A stretch of DNA of 64,000 bases from UQRS01 sp050946935 (lineage in GTDB: Bacteria; Bacillota; Clostridia; Oscillospirales; Acutalibacteraceae). Within the stretch, counting starts at the first letter, position 1. Each line of letters opens with the position of its first letter. The translations under genes were made by a program, and so were the position numbers. The notes beneath the pieces were generated by a model that searched no databases, was not told the origin of the DNA, and saw nothing but the letters and a program-made list of their open reading frames with translations. Below are positions 24,460-33,375 of this stretch, piece by piece. The stretch spans positions 1-64,000 of the forward strand of contig JBMNVR010000011.1 in NCBI GenBank assembly GCA_050946935.1. The letters run 5' to 3'.

Positions 24460-26850
24460 TTACTGCCGCAGAGAGGCGCCGAGTGCCTCCAGCCCTTTGA
24501 CCACCTTTGCGGTTACCCGCTCGATTTCGGTGTCGGTCAGGGTACCTTCGGTCGAGCGGAGGGTGAGGCTGTAGGCCACGCTCTTCTTTCCCTCGGGAAT
24601 TTGCGCGCCGGTGTACACGTCAAAGAGGGTGAGGGCTTCCAGCAGCCGGCCGGCCCCCTTGCGGATGGCACGATCCAGCTCGGCCACAGGAAGATCGGCG
24701 TCGCAGAGCAGCGCCAGGTCTCGGGTCACGGCCGGAAACTTGGGAAGCGGCTTGTAGCTCTCCTCCGGTGCGACGGCGGCCGCGAGAGCGGTGACATCCA
24801 GGTCGGCGGCGAAAACGGCTTCGTCTATGCCGTAGGTTTCAGCTACGGCCGGGTGCACCTGGCCGAATACGCCGATCTCTTTGCCGCCGGCCGTCAGCAG
24901 GGCACAGCGCCCGGGATGATAGGCCGGCCGGTCGGCCGCGGGAGCGACGGCATATTCCTTCACGCCGCAGCGGGCGAGCAGAGCCTCGATCCCGCCCTTC
25001 AGGGCGTAAAAGTCAACTTTGCCGCCGTAGGCGCCGAGGATGATCTTAAGATTTTCGTCCGGCAGCTCGCCGTCGGATTTCGGAATATACTCGGTCGCCA
25101 GCTCGAACATGCGCACCTGCTTGTTGCGGTCGCTGTAGTTTTCGGACAGCACTTCCAGCATGGAGGGCAGCGCGGTTGTCCGCATCACGCTGGTATCCTC
25201 GCCCAGCGGGTTGGCGATCACGACCGACCGCCGCAGGGGAGAGTCGGCCGGCATACGGATTTTATCATAATATTTGGGGCTGATGAAGGAGTAGGTCAGA
25301 ATCTGGTAATAGCCGAGGGCCAGCAGTGTTTCCTTAATCGTGCGCTCGAATTTCTGTGCTTCGGTCAGGGTACCGTGGGCTACGCCCCGGATTTCGGTTA
25401 CGGGAATGCTGCCGTAGCCGTAAATGCGGGCGATCTCCTCCGCGATGTCGGCCTCCTGCTCCAGGTCGGCGCGGAAGGAAGGCGGGATGACCATGCCATC
25501 CTCGAACCGGCAGGCGAGGCTTTCGAGGATTTCGCGCATGCGGCCCTCCTCCACCTCGGTGCCGAGGAAGGCATTGATCTTCTCCGGCCGGAAGGGAATG
25601 CGGGGCAGGTCGCGGGTCTCTCCCCGCAGGTCGATTGTGCCGCCGACCACCGTTCCGGCGCCGAGCTGCTCTACAAGCTGACAGGCCCGATCGAGCGCGC
25701 CCCGGCAGTTTTCAGGGTCCAGCCCCTTCTCGAACCGGATGGAGGAATCGGTCCGAAGCCCGATGGCGCGGGCGGTGGTGCGGACCGACGCGCCCTTGAA
25801 GCAGGCCGATTCAAAAACCATGACAGAGGTGTCCTCAGCAATGCCGGAGTATTCTCCCCCCATTACGCCGGCGACAGCCGACGGCTTTTCGGCGTCGGCG
25901 ATGACCAGCATGTTCGGGGTGAGGCTGTGCTCTCCGCCGTCAAGGGTGGTTATGCATTCTCCCTCCTTCGCGCGGCGGACAACGATCCTGCCGTCCCGGA
26001 TGTGCCGGTGGTCGAAGGCGTGCATCGGCTGGCCGTACTCCAGCATGACATAGTTGGTGATGTCAACGATGTTGTTGATCGGCCGGACGCCAGAGGCGCG
26101 CAGCCGCTCCCGCATCCAGAGGGGAGAGGGAGCAATCTTTACATCCTTCACCACCCGGGCCATATAACGGTAGCAGAGGTCGGGCGCCTCATTCCGCACG
26201 TCGAGGTAGTCCGAAACCTCCCCGCCGACGGGGGTGTAGGAAGGTACGGGCGGCCGGAAGGGCAGGGCGTAGGTTACCGCCGTCTCTCGTGCGAGGCCGA
26301 GCACCGACAGGCAGTCGGGCCGGTTGGAGGTGATCTCAAATTCGACCGTGGTGTCGTTAAGACCGATGGCCGTGCAGATATCCTGCCCGAGCGGAAGGTC
26401 GGTAAGCTCGGGATCGTCCGAGAGGACGAAAATGCCGTCCTCGATCGCGTAGGGGAAATCATGAGAGGTCAGCCCCAGCTCGCCGAGCGAGCAGAGCATC
26501 CCTTCGCTGACCACGCCGCGCAGCTTGCCCTTTTTGATTTTCTTGCCATCCGGCAGCGTTGCCCCGTCCAGGCAGACGGGCACAACATCCCCCACCTTTA
26601 AATTGGTCGCGCCGGTGACGATCTGGAGCGGCTTTTCTCCGCCGGCGTCAACCGAACAGACAACCAGCTTGTCGGCGTCGGGATGCCGCTCGATTGAGAG
26701 GATTTTACCGACGACAATTTTCTCGATTCCGTCGCTTTCGCAAGCCCATTTCTCCACCTTGGAGCCGCTCATGGTCAGCGCCTCGGCAAAATCGCGGCCG
26801 CTCTCCTTACAGTCCACGAAATCATGGAGCCATTTCATTGACAGGTCCAT
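24460..26850 (-). CDS. pheT: Phenylalanyl-tRNA synthetase beta subunit
   Basis: A 796-residue beta chain of the (alpha-beta)2 enzyme that charges tRNA-Phe and edits mis-charged tyrosine. Domains in order: an OB-fold tRNA-binding (EMAP-like) domain at about 40-150 (VVGKILSIERHPDADKLVVC), the B3/B4 editing domain at about 210-390, B5 at about 405-475, the inactive catalytic-like core, and a C-terminal FDX-ACB anticodon-binding domain (from YKPLPKFPAVTRDLALLCD). Length is normal. The gene begins 21 bases after pheS and has GAGAGGAG upstream. The pair is read from the T-box leader at 27955-28270. Confidence 0.97.
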   Translation of the reverse strand: MDLSMKWLHDFVDCKESGRDFAEALTMSGSKVEKWACESDGIEKIVVGKILSIERHPDADKLVVCSVDAGGEKPLQIVTGATNLKVGDVVPVCLDGATLPDGKKIKKGKLRGVVSEGMLCSLGELGLTSHDFPYAIEDGIFVLSDDPELTDLPLGQDICTAIGLNDTTVEFEITSNRPDCLSVLGLARETAVTYALPFRPPVPSYTPVGGEVSDYLDVRNEAPDLCYRYMARVVKDVKIAPSPLWMRERLRASGVRPINNIVDITNYVMLEYGQPMHAFDHRHIRDGRIVVRRAKEGECITTLDGGEHSLTPNMLVIADAEKPSAVAGVMGGEYSGIAEDTSVMVFESACFKGASVRTTARAIGLRTDSSIRFEKGLDPENCRGALDRACQLVEQLGAGTVVGGTIDLRGETRDLPRIPFRPEKINAFLGTEVEEGRMREILESLACRFEDGMVIPPSFRADLEQEADIAEEIARIYGYGSIPVTEIRGVAHGTLTEAQKFERTIKETLLALGYYQILTYSFISPKYYDKIRMPADSPLRRSVVIANPLGEDTSVMRTTALPSMLEVLSENYSDRNKQVRMFELATEYIPKSDGELPDENLKIILGAYGGKVDFYALKGGIEALLARCGVKEYAVAPAADRPAYHPGRCALLTAGGKEIGVFGQVHPAVAETYGIDEAVFAADLDVTALAAAVAPEESYKPLPKFPAVTRDLALLCDADLPVAELDRAIRKGAGRLLEALTLFDVYTGAQIPEGKKSVAYSLTLRSTEGTLTDTEIERVTAKVVKGLEALGASLRQ

Positions 26851-26871
26851 TTTGCATTCTCCTCTCTTTCC

Positions 26872-27891
26872 TTAAAATTGATCCAGGAATCTCTGGTCGT
26901 TTTCAAAAAACAGGCGCAGATCGTCGATGTTGTAGCGGCGCATGACCACCCGTTCGAGCCCCATGCCAAAGGCGAAGCCGGAGTATTCCTCCGGGTCGAT
27001 GCCGCAGTTTTGCAGCACCTTGGGATGTACCATGCCGCAGCCCAAAATCTCAATCCAGCCCTCCCCCTTGCAGAGGCGGCAGCCCTTTCCGCCGCAGCCG
27101 AAGCACATGACGTCCATCTCGGCAGACGGCTCGGTGAAGGGGAAATGATGGGGACGGAAGCGGACGACCGCGTCCTCCCCGTACAGCCGGCGGGCGAAGT
27201 CGGCCAGCGTGCCCTTGAGGTCGCCCATCGTGACCCCCTTGTCCACCACAAGCCCTTCGATCTGATGGAAAACGGGGGAGTGGGTGGCGTCGACCGCATC
27301 GGAGCGGTAGACCCGGCCGGGGGCGATGATGCGGATGGGGGGCTTCTGCTTCTCCATCACGCGGACCTGTACCGGAGAGGTCTGGCTGCGCAGCAGGATG
27401 TTGTCGGTGATGTAGAAGGTGTCCTGCGTATCCCGCGCCGGATGATCCTTGGGGAGGTTCAGTGCCTCGAAATTATAATAATCATATTCGACCTCCGGGC
27501 CGGAGGCGACCGAGAATCCCATGCCGAGGAAAATCTCTTCAATCTCGTCCAGCACCTTGTAAAGCGGGTGCTTTTTGCCAAGCTCGTACGCCTTGCCCGG
27601 CATAGTGACGTCGAGCTTCTCCGCCTTGAGCCGGAGCTCGGTCGCCGCGGCCTTCAGCTTTTGCTGGCGGTCGGCGATGCTTTCCTCAATATTCGCACGG
27701 ATCTCGTTGGCGAGCTGGCCGATGATCGGCCGCTCCTCGGGCGAGAGGCCGCCCATCTGCTTCAAGATGCCGGTCAGTTCCCCCTTTTTACCGAGGAAAC
27801 GGACCCGCAGCTCCTCAATCTCCTGCTGGCCGGAAACCTTGTCGAGCGCGTCCTTCGCCGCCTTGCGGATGGCTTCAAGCTGCTCTTTCAT
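26872..27891 (-). CDS. pheS: Phenylalanyl-tRNA synthetase alpha subunit
   Basis: A 339-residue catalytic chain. The N-terminal coiled-coil (about 1-85) binds tRNA. The class II aminoacylation core has motif 2 IRIIAPGRVYRSDAVDATHS followed by the FHQIEGLVVDKG segment, and motif 3 GFAFGMGLERVVMRRY near the C-terminus. A Cys pair region CFGCGGKGCRLCKGEGW is seen between them, as in many Firmicute PheS. AAGGAGG precedes the ATG. First gene of the pheST operon. Confidence 0.97.
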   Translation of the reverse strand: MKEQLEAIRKAAKDALDKVSGQQEIEELRVRFLGKKGELTGILKQMGGLSPEERPIIGQLANEIRANIEESIADRQQKLKAAATELRLKAEKLDVTMPGKAYELGKKHPLYKVLDEIEEIFLGMGFSVASGPEVEYDYYNFEALNLPKDHPARDTQDTFYITDNILLRSQTSPVQVRVMEKQKPPIRIIAPGRVYRSDAVDATHSPVFHQIEGLVVDKGVTMGDLKGTLADFARRLYGEDAVVRFRPHHFPFTEPSAEMDVMCFGCGGKGCRLCKGEGWIEILGCGMVHPKVLQNCGIDPEEYSGFAFGMGLERVVMRRYNIDDLRLFFENDQRFLDQF

Positions 27892-27954
27892 ACAATATGA
27901 CCTCCTTCAAACTTTGTCTGTTCCCAAAAAATGGAAAGGGCGCTGCCGTGCCGG

Positions 27955-28270
27955 GAGAATAAAAAAGACCCCGTCCCCTGAAAAAAGGGACGAAGCCGTC
28001 GTGCTCCGCGGTACCACCCGGATTTTTGCTCTGTGAATCCACTTTGCGATACAATACAGAAATCAGAGAGCAAACACTCTTCCGGCCGGTAACGGGGCCG
28101 TGTGCCGTCGGCACCTACTGGAGAACTTGTCGTTCAGCGCCGCCGCTCGGAAGGGAACTGTCGGAAAAACGCTTTGCAAAGCGCGCTTGCAGCCGGGGCG
28201 CGTCCTCTCTGTTTTGCAAAGGGAGTTTCTTAAAACCCTGCGGGTTTTCCTTCGTCGTTGCGTTATTCCT
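27955..28270 (-). ncRNA. T-box riboswitch leader of pheST
   Basis: On the minus strand the leader carries the T-box GGGTGGTACCGCGG (28006-28019), which pairs with the uncharged tRNA end, followed by the terminator CGTCCC/GGGACG with a T6 run (27961-27995). Stem I is recognisable from CTTTGCAA pairing with TTGCAAAG around an AGAGAG motif. Expected specifier is Phe; UUC occurs in the likely specifier-loop strand (minus strand 28166-28164 and 28157-28155), but I could not fix which is used. When tRNA-Phe is uncharged the terminator is prevented and pheST is expressed. Confidence 0.93.
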
Positions 28271-28274
28271 TTAA

Positions 28275-28303
28275 AATATACAACATCGGTTCATTTTTGT
28301 CAA
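28275..28303 (-). promoter_or_regulatory. Sigma-A promoter of the pheST leader
   Basis: Minus strand TTGACA (28303-28298), 17-base spacer, TATATT (28280-28275). Transcription would begin near 28268. Confidence 0.85.
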
Positions 28304-28420
28304 TCCCTTTTTGAAAGCGCGGCGGTACAAGGCGCGCCCCAAATTCACCAATCCCCTGCGCAGCGACACCGGGCGGAGAGGACGGTCCCGCCTTTCTATG
28401 TAAAAATTCATAAAAAAGAC

Positions 28421-28449
28421 TTAAATTTACCATTTTTCCATGCTATAAT
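28421..28449 (+). promoter_or_regulatory. Probable promoter of the acpS operon
   Basis: TATAAT at 28444-28449 with a weak -35 TTAAAT 17 bases upstream at 28421-28426. It lies about 70 bases before the first gene of the plus-strand cluster. The 28310-28420 stretch holds nothing else I can name. Confidence 0.5.
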
Positions 28450-28520
28450 GCAAATGAATCATAAAGAGAGGGGAGACCTTTTCTCTTTTGAAAGACTGTT
28501 TTGAGGATGTGTGAAAAACT

Positions 28521-29048
28521 GTGGATACCTATGCGGAACAGATTGTGGCGATACGCAAATCGCCGATGGAGCGGCTGCTGCAAGTCAGTGTAATTGTGCT
28601 GGGTGTGATTTTGATTCTGGCCTGCGGAATGCTGTACGTCGGAAAGCTCCTTGGCGTTTTTTCCCTGCTGTTTGTCGTTTTGGCGGTGGGGATTGGCTAC
28701 GGGATTTATTATTTTGCCTCCCAATTGAATCTGGAGTATGAGTATATCTTCACCAACGGCGATTTCGACGTGGATAAAATCATCTCCAAACGCAGCCGCA
28801 AGCGGGTGCTTTCCGGCCAGTGCCGCCTGATTTCGGAGTTTGGCCGGTATGACCCCGATCTTTTTGCCGCCCGGCGGTTCGACAGTCGGGTTGTAGCCTG
28901 CACGGTTGACCGGGACGCCTGTTACGCTGTTTTCAGCCTGGACGAGGGGAGAGAGGCACTGCTGATCTTCTCCCCCAACGAAAGAATGCTCAACGCCATG
29001 AAAAAATACGCGCCGAGGGTGATACGACTTGATCCATCCGGGAATTGA
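28521..29048 (+). CDS. Membrane protein of unknown function, upstream of acpS
   Basis: A 175-residue protein with two adjacent membrane segments (about 20-40 and 43-66, LLQVSVIVLGVILILACGML and FSLLFVVLAVGIGYGIYYF) and a cytoplasmic C-terminal domain of about 105 residues. The EYEYIFTNGDFDVDKIISKR pattern after the hairpin recalls PH-like membrane-associated domains. It starts with GTG; the Shine-Dalgarno sequence is weak. Its end overlaps the acpS start by 20 bases, so translation is coupled. Function is not known to me. Confidence 0.75.
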   Translation: MDTYAEQIVAIRKSPMERLLQVSVIVLGVILILACGMLYVGKLLGVFSLLFVVLAVGIGYGIYYFASQLNLEYEYIFTNGDFDVDKIISKRSRKRVLSGQCRLISEFGRYDPDLFAARRFDSRVVACTVDRDACYAVFSLDEGREALLIFSPNERMLNAMKKYAPRVIRLDPSGN

Positions 29049-29412
29049 TCTTGTAAAGGTTTGCAGAATGGAAAAGGCTTTGAAAACGAAGGGCTTCCGC
29101 GAGCGGTATTTCGGCGGGCGGGAGATTGCCGAGCAGTCTCTGCGCGGCGACCGGCCGGAGGGGTATGCCGCCGCCTTTGCCGCGAAGGAGGCGTTCGGTA
29201 AAGTCCTCGGCACCGGGGTCCGCGGCTTCTCGCTGCAGGAGGTCGAGCTTCTCCATCGGGAAAATGGCGCGCCATTTCTTGCCCTTTCCGGCGCGGCGGC
29301 CGAAATTGCCGACCGGCGCGGACTGCGGCTGTCGGTCAGTATCTCCCACGACGGGGAGTACGCGGTCGCCATGGTGATCGGGGAGGAGACCGGCTGTCTT
29401 TCGCAGGATTGA
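29029..29412 (+). CDS. acpS: Holo-[acyl-carrier-protein] synthase
   Basis: A 127-residue AcpS that moves the phosphopantetheine arm from CoA to the Ser of ACP, activating fatty-acid synthesis. The magnesium and CoA sites are visible: Asp in GIDLV near residue 7 and Glu in AAFAAKEAFGKVLGTG near residue 53. The C-terminal SISHDGEYAVAMVI strand is typical. TTG start, GAGGGTGA upstream. It overlaps the preceding gene and is followed after 73 bases by the NAD(P)HX repair gene, a very common order in Firmicutes. Confidence 0.93.
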   Translation: MIHPGIDLVKVCRMEKALKTKGFRERYFGGREIAEQSLRGDRPEGYAAAFAAKEAFGKVLGTGVRGFSLQEVELLHRENGAPFLALSGAAAEIADRRGLRLSVSISHDGEYAVAMVIGEETGCLSQD

Positions 29413-29485
29413 CGGCCGGTCTTTTTGTTTTTTGAAGGGACGCCGGACATCGCGGCCCGGCACAAAAAGAAAGGGGTATGACGCA

Positions 29486-31024
29486 ATGAAGATTTTGACC
29501 GGCGGGCTGACCCGTCAGGCGGAGGAGCGGGCAGTTGCATTGGGGATGGAGTGGCTTCGGCTGATGGAGAATGCAGGCTCTGCAGCCGCCGCTATCCTTA
29601 AAAAACAGTACGCGCCCGAGAAACTTCGCGTCTGCGTCCTCTGCGGCAGGGGAGGAAACGGCGGCGACGGGCTGGTGATCGCCCGTAAGCTGCGGGAGGC
29701 GGGAGCGGCCGTTACGGTGGTTTTGACCTCCGGCACGCCGACCCATCCGAGCGCGTTGGAAAATTTCGGCCGCGCGTCGGCGCTCGGCATCCCGATGTAT
29801 GATTACGCCGGCTCGACGGCCGCCTGCCTTGACGCCATGCGGGAGGCTGCGCTGTTGGTTGACGCGATTTTTGGCATTGGCTTTCACGGCGCCCCCGCGG
29901 GGGCCGAGGCGGCCGTCATCGGCTTTGCCAACAGTTTGAAAGTACCGATCGCGGCGGTCGACCTGCCGAGCGGTGCCGCCTGTGACACCGGCCGGGTGGA
30001 GGGGGTGTGTATCCGCGCCGATCTGACCGTCACCTTCAGCACCCTCAAGCCCTGTCACGTCACCTATCCCGCGGCAGGCTTCTGCGGCCGGGTGGTGCCG
30101 GTCGGAATCGGGATGCCCGACCGGGTGTTTGAAGGGCTGGACGCGGGGGTAGATACCATCGACCGTGTCTCGGTAGAGGGCGTCTGTGCGCCCCGCCGCG
30201 CCGATGCGCACAAGGGGGATTTCGGCACTCCGCTGCTGGTCTGCGGTTCCTATGGCATGGCGGGTGCGGCCGGGATGGCGGTGAAGGCGGCGCTGCGCTC
30301 GGGTGCGGGGATTGTGCAGGCGGCCGTGCCTAAAAGCATTTATCCCATTCTGGCACAGGGACTGTATGAGCCGGTGTTTCTCCCGCTGGAGGAGGATGGG
30401 AACGGCCGGATCAGCTTTTACGCCCTGGCCGCCCTGAAGGAACGGGTGCAAACCGCCTCGGCGCTACTGCTCGGGCCGGGTCTCAGCCGGGGTGGAGATG
30501 TAGCGCGGGTGGTTCGGGAGCTGCTGCGTTTTGCGGATTGTCCGGTTGTTTTGGACGCGGATGGCATAAACGCCCTGGCTGGGCGCATAGATATGATCGA
30601 AGACGCAAAAGCGCAGGTTGTTCTGACTCCCCATCCGGGTGAGATGGCCCGTCTCCTCGGGCGCAGGACAGCCGAGGTGCAGGCCGACCGGGTCGGAACG
30701 GCGGTTGCGGCGGCAAAGCGCAGCGGCGCGGTCATCCTGCTGAAAGGGGCGCGGACGGTTGTTGCAACGCCGGACGGGCGGGCGTATGTCAATCTGACCG
30801 GCAATCCGGGCATGGCGACCGGCGGCAGCGGGGACGCGCTGGCCGGTATGCTGACGGCCTTTCTCGGCCGTGGAATCGACCCTTCGCTCGCAGCGCGGGC
30901 GGCGGTGTATTTCCACGGGGCGGCAGGCGACCTTGCCGCCGCGGAGCTGACCGAGACGGCCATGTTGCCCACCGATCTGATCGACCGGCTGCCTTTTGTG
31001 TTTTCGAATAACACAAAGGGCTGA
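29486..31024 (+). CDS. nnr: Bifunctional NAD(P)H-hydrate epimerase / ADP-dependent dehydratase
   Basis: A 512-residue fused repair enzyme. The N-terminal YjeF_N domain (about 1-210) epimerises damaged R-NAD(P)HX; it shows CGRGGNGGDGLVIARKL and VDAIFGIGFHG and the AAVDLPSGAACDTG strand. The C-terminal YjeF_C/NnrD kinase-like domain (about 225-505) dehydrates S-NAD(P)HX using ADP; it shows LLLGPGLSRGGD, VLTPHPGEMARLLG and the active-site NPGMATGGSGDALAGML. I chose the ATG at 29486 with GAAAGGGG upstream. Confidence 0.95.
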   Translation: MKILTGGLTRQAEERAVALGMEWLRLMENAGSAAAAILKKQYAPEKLRVCVLCGRGGNGGDGLVIARKLREAGAAVTVVLTSGTPTHPSALENFGRASALGIPMYDYAGSTAACLDAMREAALLVDAIFGIGFHGAPAGAEAAVIGFANSLKVPIAAVDLPSGAACDTGRVEGVCIRADLTVTFSTLKPCHVTYPAAGFCGRVVPVGIGMPDRVFEGLDAGVDTIDRVSVEGVCAPRRADAHKGDFGTPLLVCGSYGMAGAAGMAVKAALRSGAGIVQAAVPKSIYPILAQGLYEPVFLPLEEDGNGRISFYALAALKERVQTASALLLGPGLSRGGDVARVVRELLRFADCPVVLDADGINALAGRIDMIEDAKAQVVLTPHPGEMARLLGRRTAEVQADRVGTAVAAAKRSGAVILLKGARTVVATPDGRAYVNLTGNPGMATGGSGDALAGMLTAFLGRGIDPSLAARAAVYFHGAAGDLAAAELTETAMLPTDLIDRLPFVFSNNTKG

Positions 31025-31075
31025 TCCCGGGGCGGAGAATTTTCCGCCTTCCGGCCTCGGCTGGAAGGCGGCGGT

Positions 31076-31576
31076 ATGATGAAAACAAAATATACGGCGG
31101 CGGTATTTTTCCTGCTGCTGATTGGCGGTATCCTCTGTAGCTGTACGGCTGCGGAGGATATTTTGCTGCAAACGGCCGGATACACCGGCGCCTGTCGGGT
31201 GACCGGCGGCGGGAGCACCTACACCATCGCCGTCGCGGTGGGAGAGGGGGGCAATTTCTCCTGTGAGATCACCGAGCCGGTGAATCTGGTTGGGTTCCGC
31301 GTTTCCTATGTAGGGGAGGAGTGCCTGATCGCCTTCGGGGATATGGAGTGGAGCGGCAGTGCGGAGGATCTGCCCGCATCCTCACCCGTGGCGGCGCTGC
31401 GCAATGCCTTTATCGCCGCCGGCCGATCGGCTCAGACGCCGACAAAGTGCACAAACGGCCTCTATATGCTGGAGGGAGAGTGCGGCTCCGGCGCGTATAA
31501 GTTTACCTTTGACGGCGAGGGGCGGCCGCACGCGCTGACCATCGACGCACTTGACCTGCAGGCCGAGTTTTCCTGA
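31076..31576 (+). CDS. Small lipoprotein of unknown function
   Basis: A 166-residue lipoprotein: signal peptide about 1-21 with lipobox GGILCSC, then a mature domain of mixed strands (GSTYTIAVAVGEGGNFSCEI, VGEECLIAFGDMEW, YMLEGECGSGAYKFTF). The ending resembles small clostridial lipoproteins that measure about 150 residues, but I recognise no named domain. GGAAGGCGG precedes a double ATG. It lies 51 bases past the NAD(P)HX repair gene in the same direction. The gap after it (31577-31805) contains an AT-rich weak hairpin and no antitoxin gene. Confidence 0.7.
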   Translation: MMKTKYTAAVFFLLLIGGILCSCTAAEDILLQTAGYTGACRVTGGGSTYTIAVAVGEGGNFSCEITEPVNLVGFRVSYVGEECLIAFGDMEWSGSAEDLPASSPVAALRNAFIAAGRSAQTPTKCTNGLYMLEGECGSGAYKFTFDGEGRPHALTIDALDLQAEFS

Positions 31577-31805
31577 ACGCTTCGCCGTTTCTCCTCTTTT
31601 GTATCAAACCCTCGCCGCGCTGAATAGAATGAAGCAGGACAACATCAGTCCCTGTGCAGATTTTGCATACCTTGCCGTCCGGGTGAATCGGTATTTTTAG
31701 AATAATCATAAAAATATCCGTCCCGTGATTAAACACGGCAATACAAGGTAAAAATAAATATGCAAGCCGCAATCATTCTAAAAAGCAACGGAGCGTGAAA
31801 GGAAA

Positions 31806-32174
31806 ATGACGATAAAGCGCGGAGAAATCTATTATGCCGATTTAAGCCCGGTCATCGGGTCGGAGCAGGGCGGCATTCGCCCGGTTTTAATCGTGCAGAA
31901 CGATATCGGAAACAAGTACAGTCCCACGGTCATCGCGGCGGCCATCACCAGCCAGAAGGACAAAACCAAGCTGCCGACCCACATCCAGGTTACAAGCGAG
32001 GGGTGCGGCTTGCAAAAGGATTCGATCGTCCTGCTCGAACAGGTGCGGACCATCGACAAGCGCCGCCTGAAGGAGAAAATGGGTCAGCTTGATGACCGTT
32101 CGATGTACCGGGTCAATCAGGCGATCGGCGTGAGTCTCGGCCTTATCGGAAACGGCACGAACGGGGCTACATAA
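31806..32174 (+). CDS. MazF/PemK-type endoribonuclease (EndoA/NdoA)
   Basis: A 122-residue MazF-like RNase starting TIKRGEIYYADLSPVIGSEQ and containing GIRPVLIVQND and LPTHIQV, which match the sequence-specific (UACAU-cutting) EndoA group of Firmicutes. AAAGGAAA precedes the ATG. In Bacillus the antitoxin ndoAI lies immediately upstream; here the 229-base upstream gap is too short for it and has stops in its frames. The gene is closed by the terminator at 32210. It is either controlled by an antitoxin elsewhere or silent by weak expression. Confidence 0.92.
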   Translation: MTIKRGEIYYADLSPVIGSEQGGIRPVLIVQNDIGNKYSPTVIAAAITSQKDKTKLPTHIQVTSEGCGLQKDSIVLLEQVRTIDKRRLKEKMGQLDDRSMYRVNQAIGVSLGLIGNGTNGAT

Positions 32175-32209
32175 ATCCCCGCGCCGTATGCCTCCGGCGG
32201 TCGGCCGTG

Positions 32210-32254
32210 CAAAAGAGCGTCCCCCGTATGTACGGGAGATGCTCTTTTGTTTTG
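32210..32254 (+). terminator. Terminator after the MazF-type gene
   Basis: CAAAAGAGC and CCCGTA pair with TACGGG and GCTCTTTTG, followed by TTTTG. The stretch 32255-32449 holds nothing else I can name. Confidence 0.8.
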
Positions 32255-32449
32255 CCCGGATGATGGGGAGGAGTCAATCTGTTGTGGGGCGGCGCACGGT
32301 TTTTGTGTCCCGGTTCCGGGGACGTCGTTCCAACATCCTCTGCTTCGCCGCGATTTCCACACGCCGGGCGGAACCCCTCTGCCCCCGCCGATGGCAAATC
32401 TCCAAGGCGACAGAAAAACTCTCTTTCTTTCAAAAAAGCGTGCGCGATT

Positions 32450-32482
32450 TTGACATAATCGGAGCCGGATGGGTCTTATAAT
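32450..32482 (+). promoter_or_regulatory. spoIIGA-sigE promoter with 21-bp spacer (Spo0A-type)
   Basis: Consensus TTGACA at 32450-32455 and TATAAT at 32477-32482 with 21 bases between. This is the long spacer known from the Spo0A-activated spoIIG promoter of Bacillus (22 bases there). The minus strand over the -35 reads TATGTCAAAA, a 0A-box-like match that partly follows from the -35 itself; a weaker TTCTGTCGCC lies on the minus strand near 32407-32416. Confidence 0.75.
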
Positions 32483-32505
32483 ATCTATATAAGGGTGTGG
32501 TGGTT

Positions 32506-33351
32506 ATGGAAATTTACGCCGATGTGCTGATCTGCCTGAATCTGTTCGTCAATTTTCTTTTGCTGCAGGCGGTCAGGGCCATCACCAAATACCGGGTGCC
32601 GCTCTGGCGGCAGATTCTGGCCGCGGGGGTAGGAGCCGTCTGTTCCCTCTACATATTCGCGCCCGCGCTGCCGGCCGCTGTTGAGCTGCTGGTGCGGCTG
32701 GGTATCTCCTGCCTTGTGATTCTCTGCTTTGCGGGACGGTGCCCGCTTGTCCTGTTTTTGCGGAGTCTGGCGGTGTTTTACGGTGTGTCGTTTGTTTATG
32801 CCGGGTTGATGTTCGCTCTCTGGCTTCTCTTCCGGCCGGCCGGGATGAGCGTTCATAACGGTGTGGTCTATTTCGCGATTTCCCCCATTGTGCTGGTGGT
32901 TTCCACCATGGTTTGTTATCTTCTGCTGAAGGGGATTAACCGATTTTTTGACGCCTCTCGCAGAGAACGGCTCTGTGAAATCCGGCTTTTTCTCGATGGG
33001 CGCGAGGCGCGGCTGACCGCTCTTGCCGATACCGGCCACGGGCTGCGGGACACCCTTTCCGACGCGCCGGTTGTCATCGTCGGGCGGGAAACGGGCGAGC
33101 GCCTCTTCGGGTGCGAGGCGGTGCTGGCCGCCGCCTCTGGCCGTCCGCCGGAGGCACACGCTCTGCGCTACCGGGTGATTCCCTATCGCAGCGTGGGTGG
33201 CGGCGGTCTGCTGCCGGCCTTCCGGTGCGATAAGATGGAAATCTCGGCCAGAAATAAAATCCGCACGATTGACGGCCCGGTCGTCGCCCTTAATGACCAG
33301 CCGCTGGGCGGCGGGTACGGCGCGATCCTCGACGCCTCGCTGGTCGAATAA
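32506..33351 (+). CDS. spoIIGA: Sigma-E processing peptidase SpoIIGA
   Basis: A 281-residue membrane aspartic protease that removes the pro-sequence of sigma-E in the mother cell after a signal from the forespore. Five membrane segments occupy about residues 5-150. The cytoplasmic protease domain follows, with the catalytic Asp in TALADTGHGLRD at about residue 175 and the VIPYRSVGG strand typical of the family. I prefer the ATG at 32506; an in-frame GTG at 32497 would lie within 15 bases of the -10 box. The sigE gene follows 24 bases later. Confidence 0.93.
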   Translation: MEIYADVLICLNLFVNFLLLQAVRAITKYRVPLWRQILAAGVGAVCSLYIFAPALPAAVELLVRLGISCLVILCFAGRCPLVLFLRSLAVFYGVSFVYAGLMFALWLLFRPAGMSVHNGVVYFAISPIVLVVSTMVCYLLLKGINRFFDASRRERLCEIRLFLDGREARLTALADTGHGLRDTLSDAPVVIVGRETGERLFGCEAVLAAASGRPPEAHALRYRVIPYRSVGGGGLLPAFRCDKMEISARNKIRTIDGPVVALNDQPLGGGYGAILDASLVE

Positions 33352-33375
33352 CGGAACAAAAGGAGCAAAATCAAG

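Noticed and set aside
24253..26601. Very long plus-strand reading frame opposite pheT
   Set aside because: It is the antisense of a firmly identified synthetase gene in GC-rich DNA, shows no domain pattern and has no ribosome binding site.
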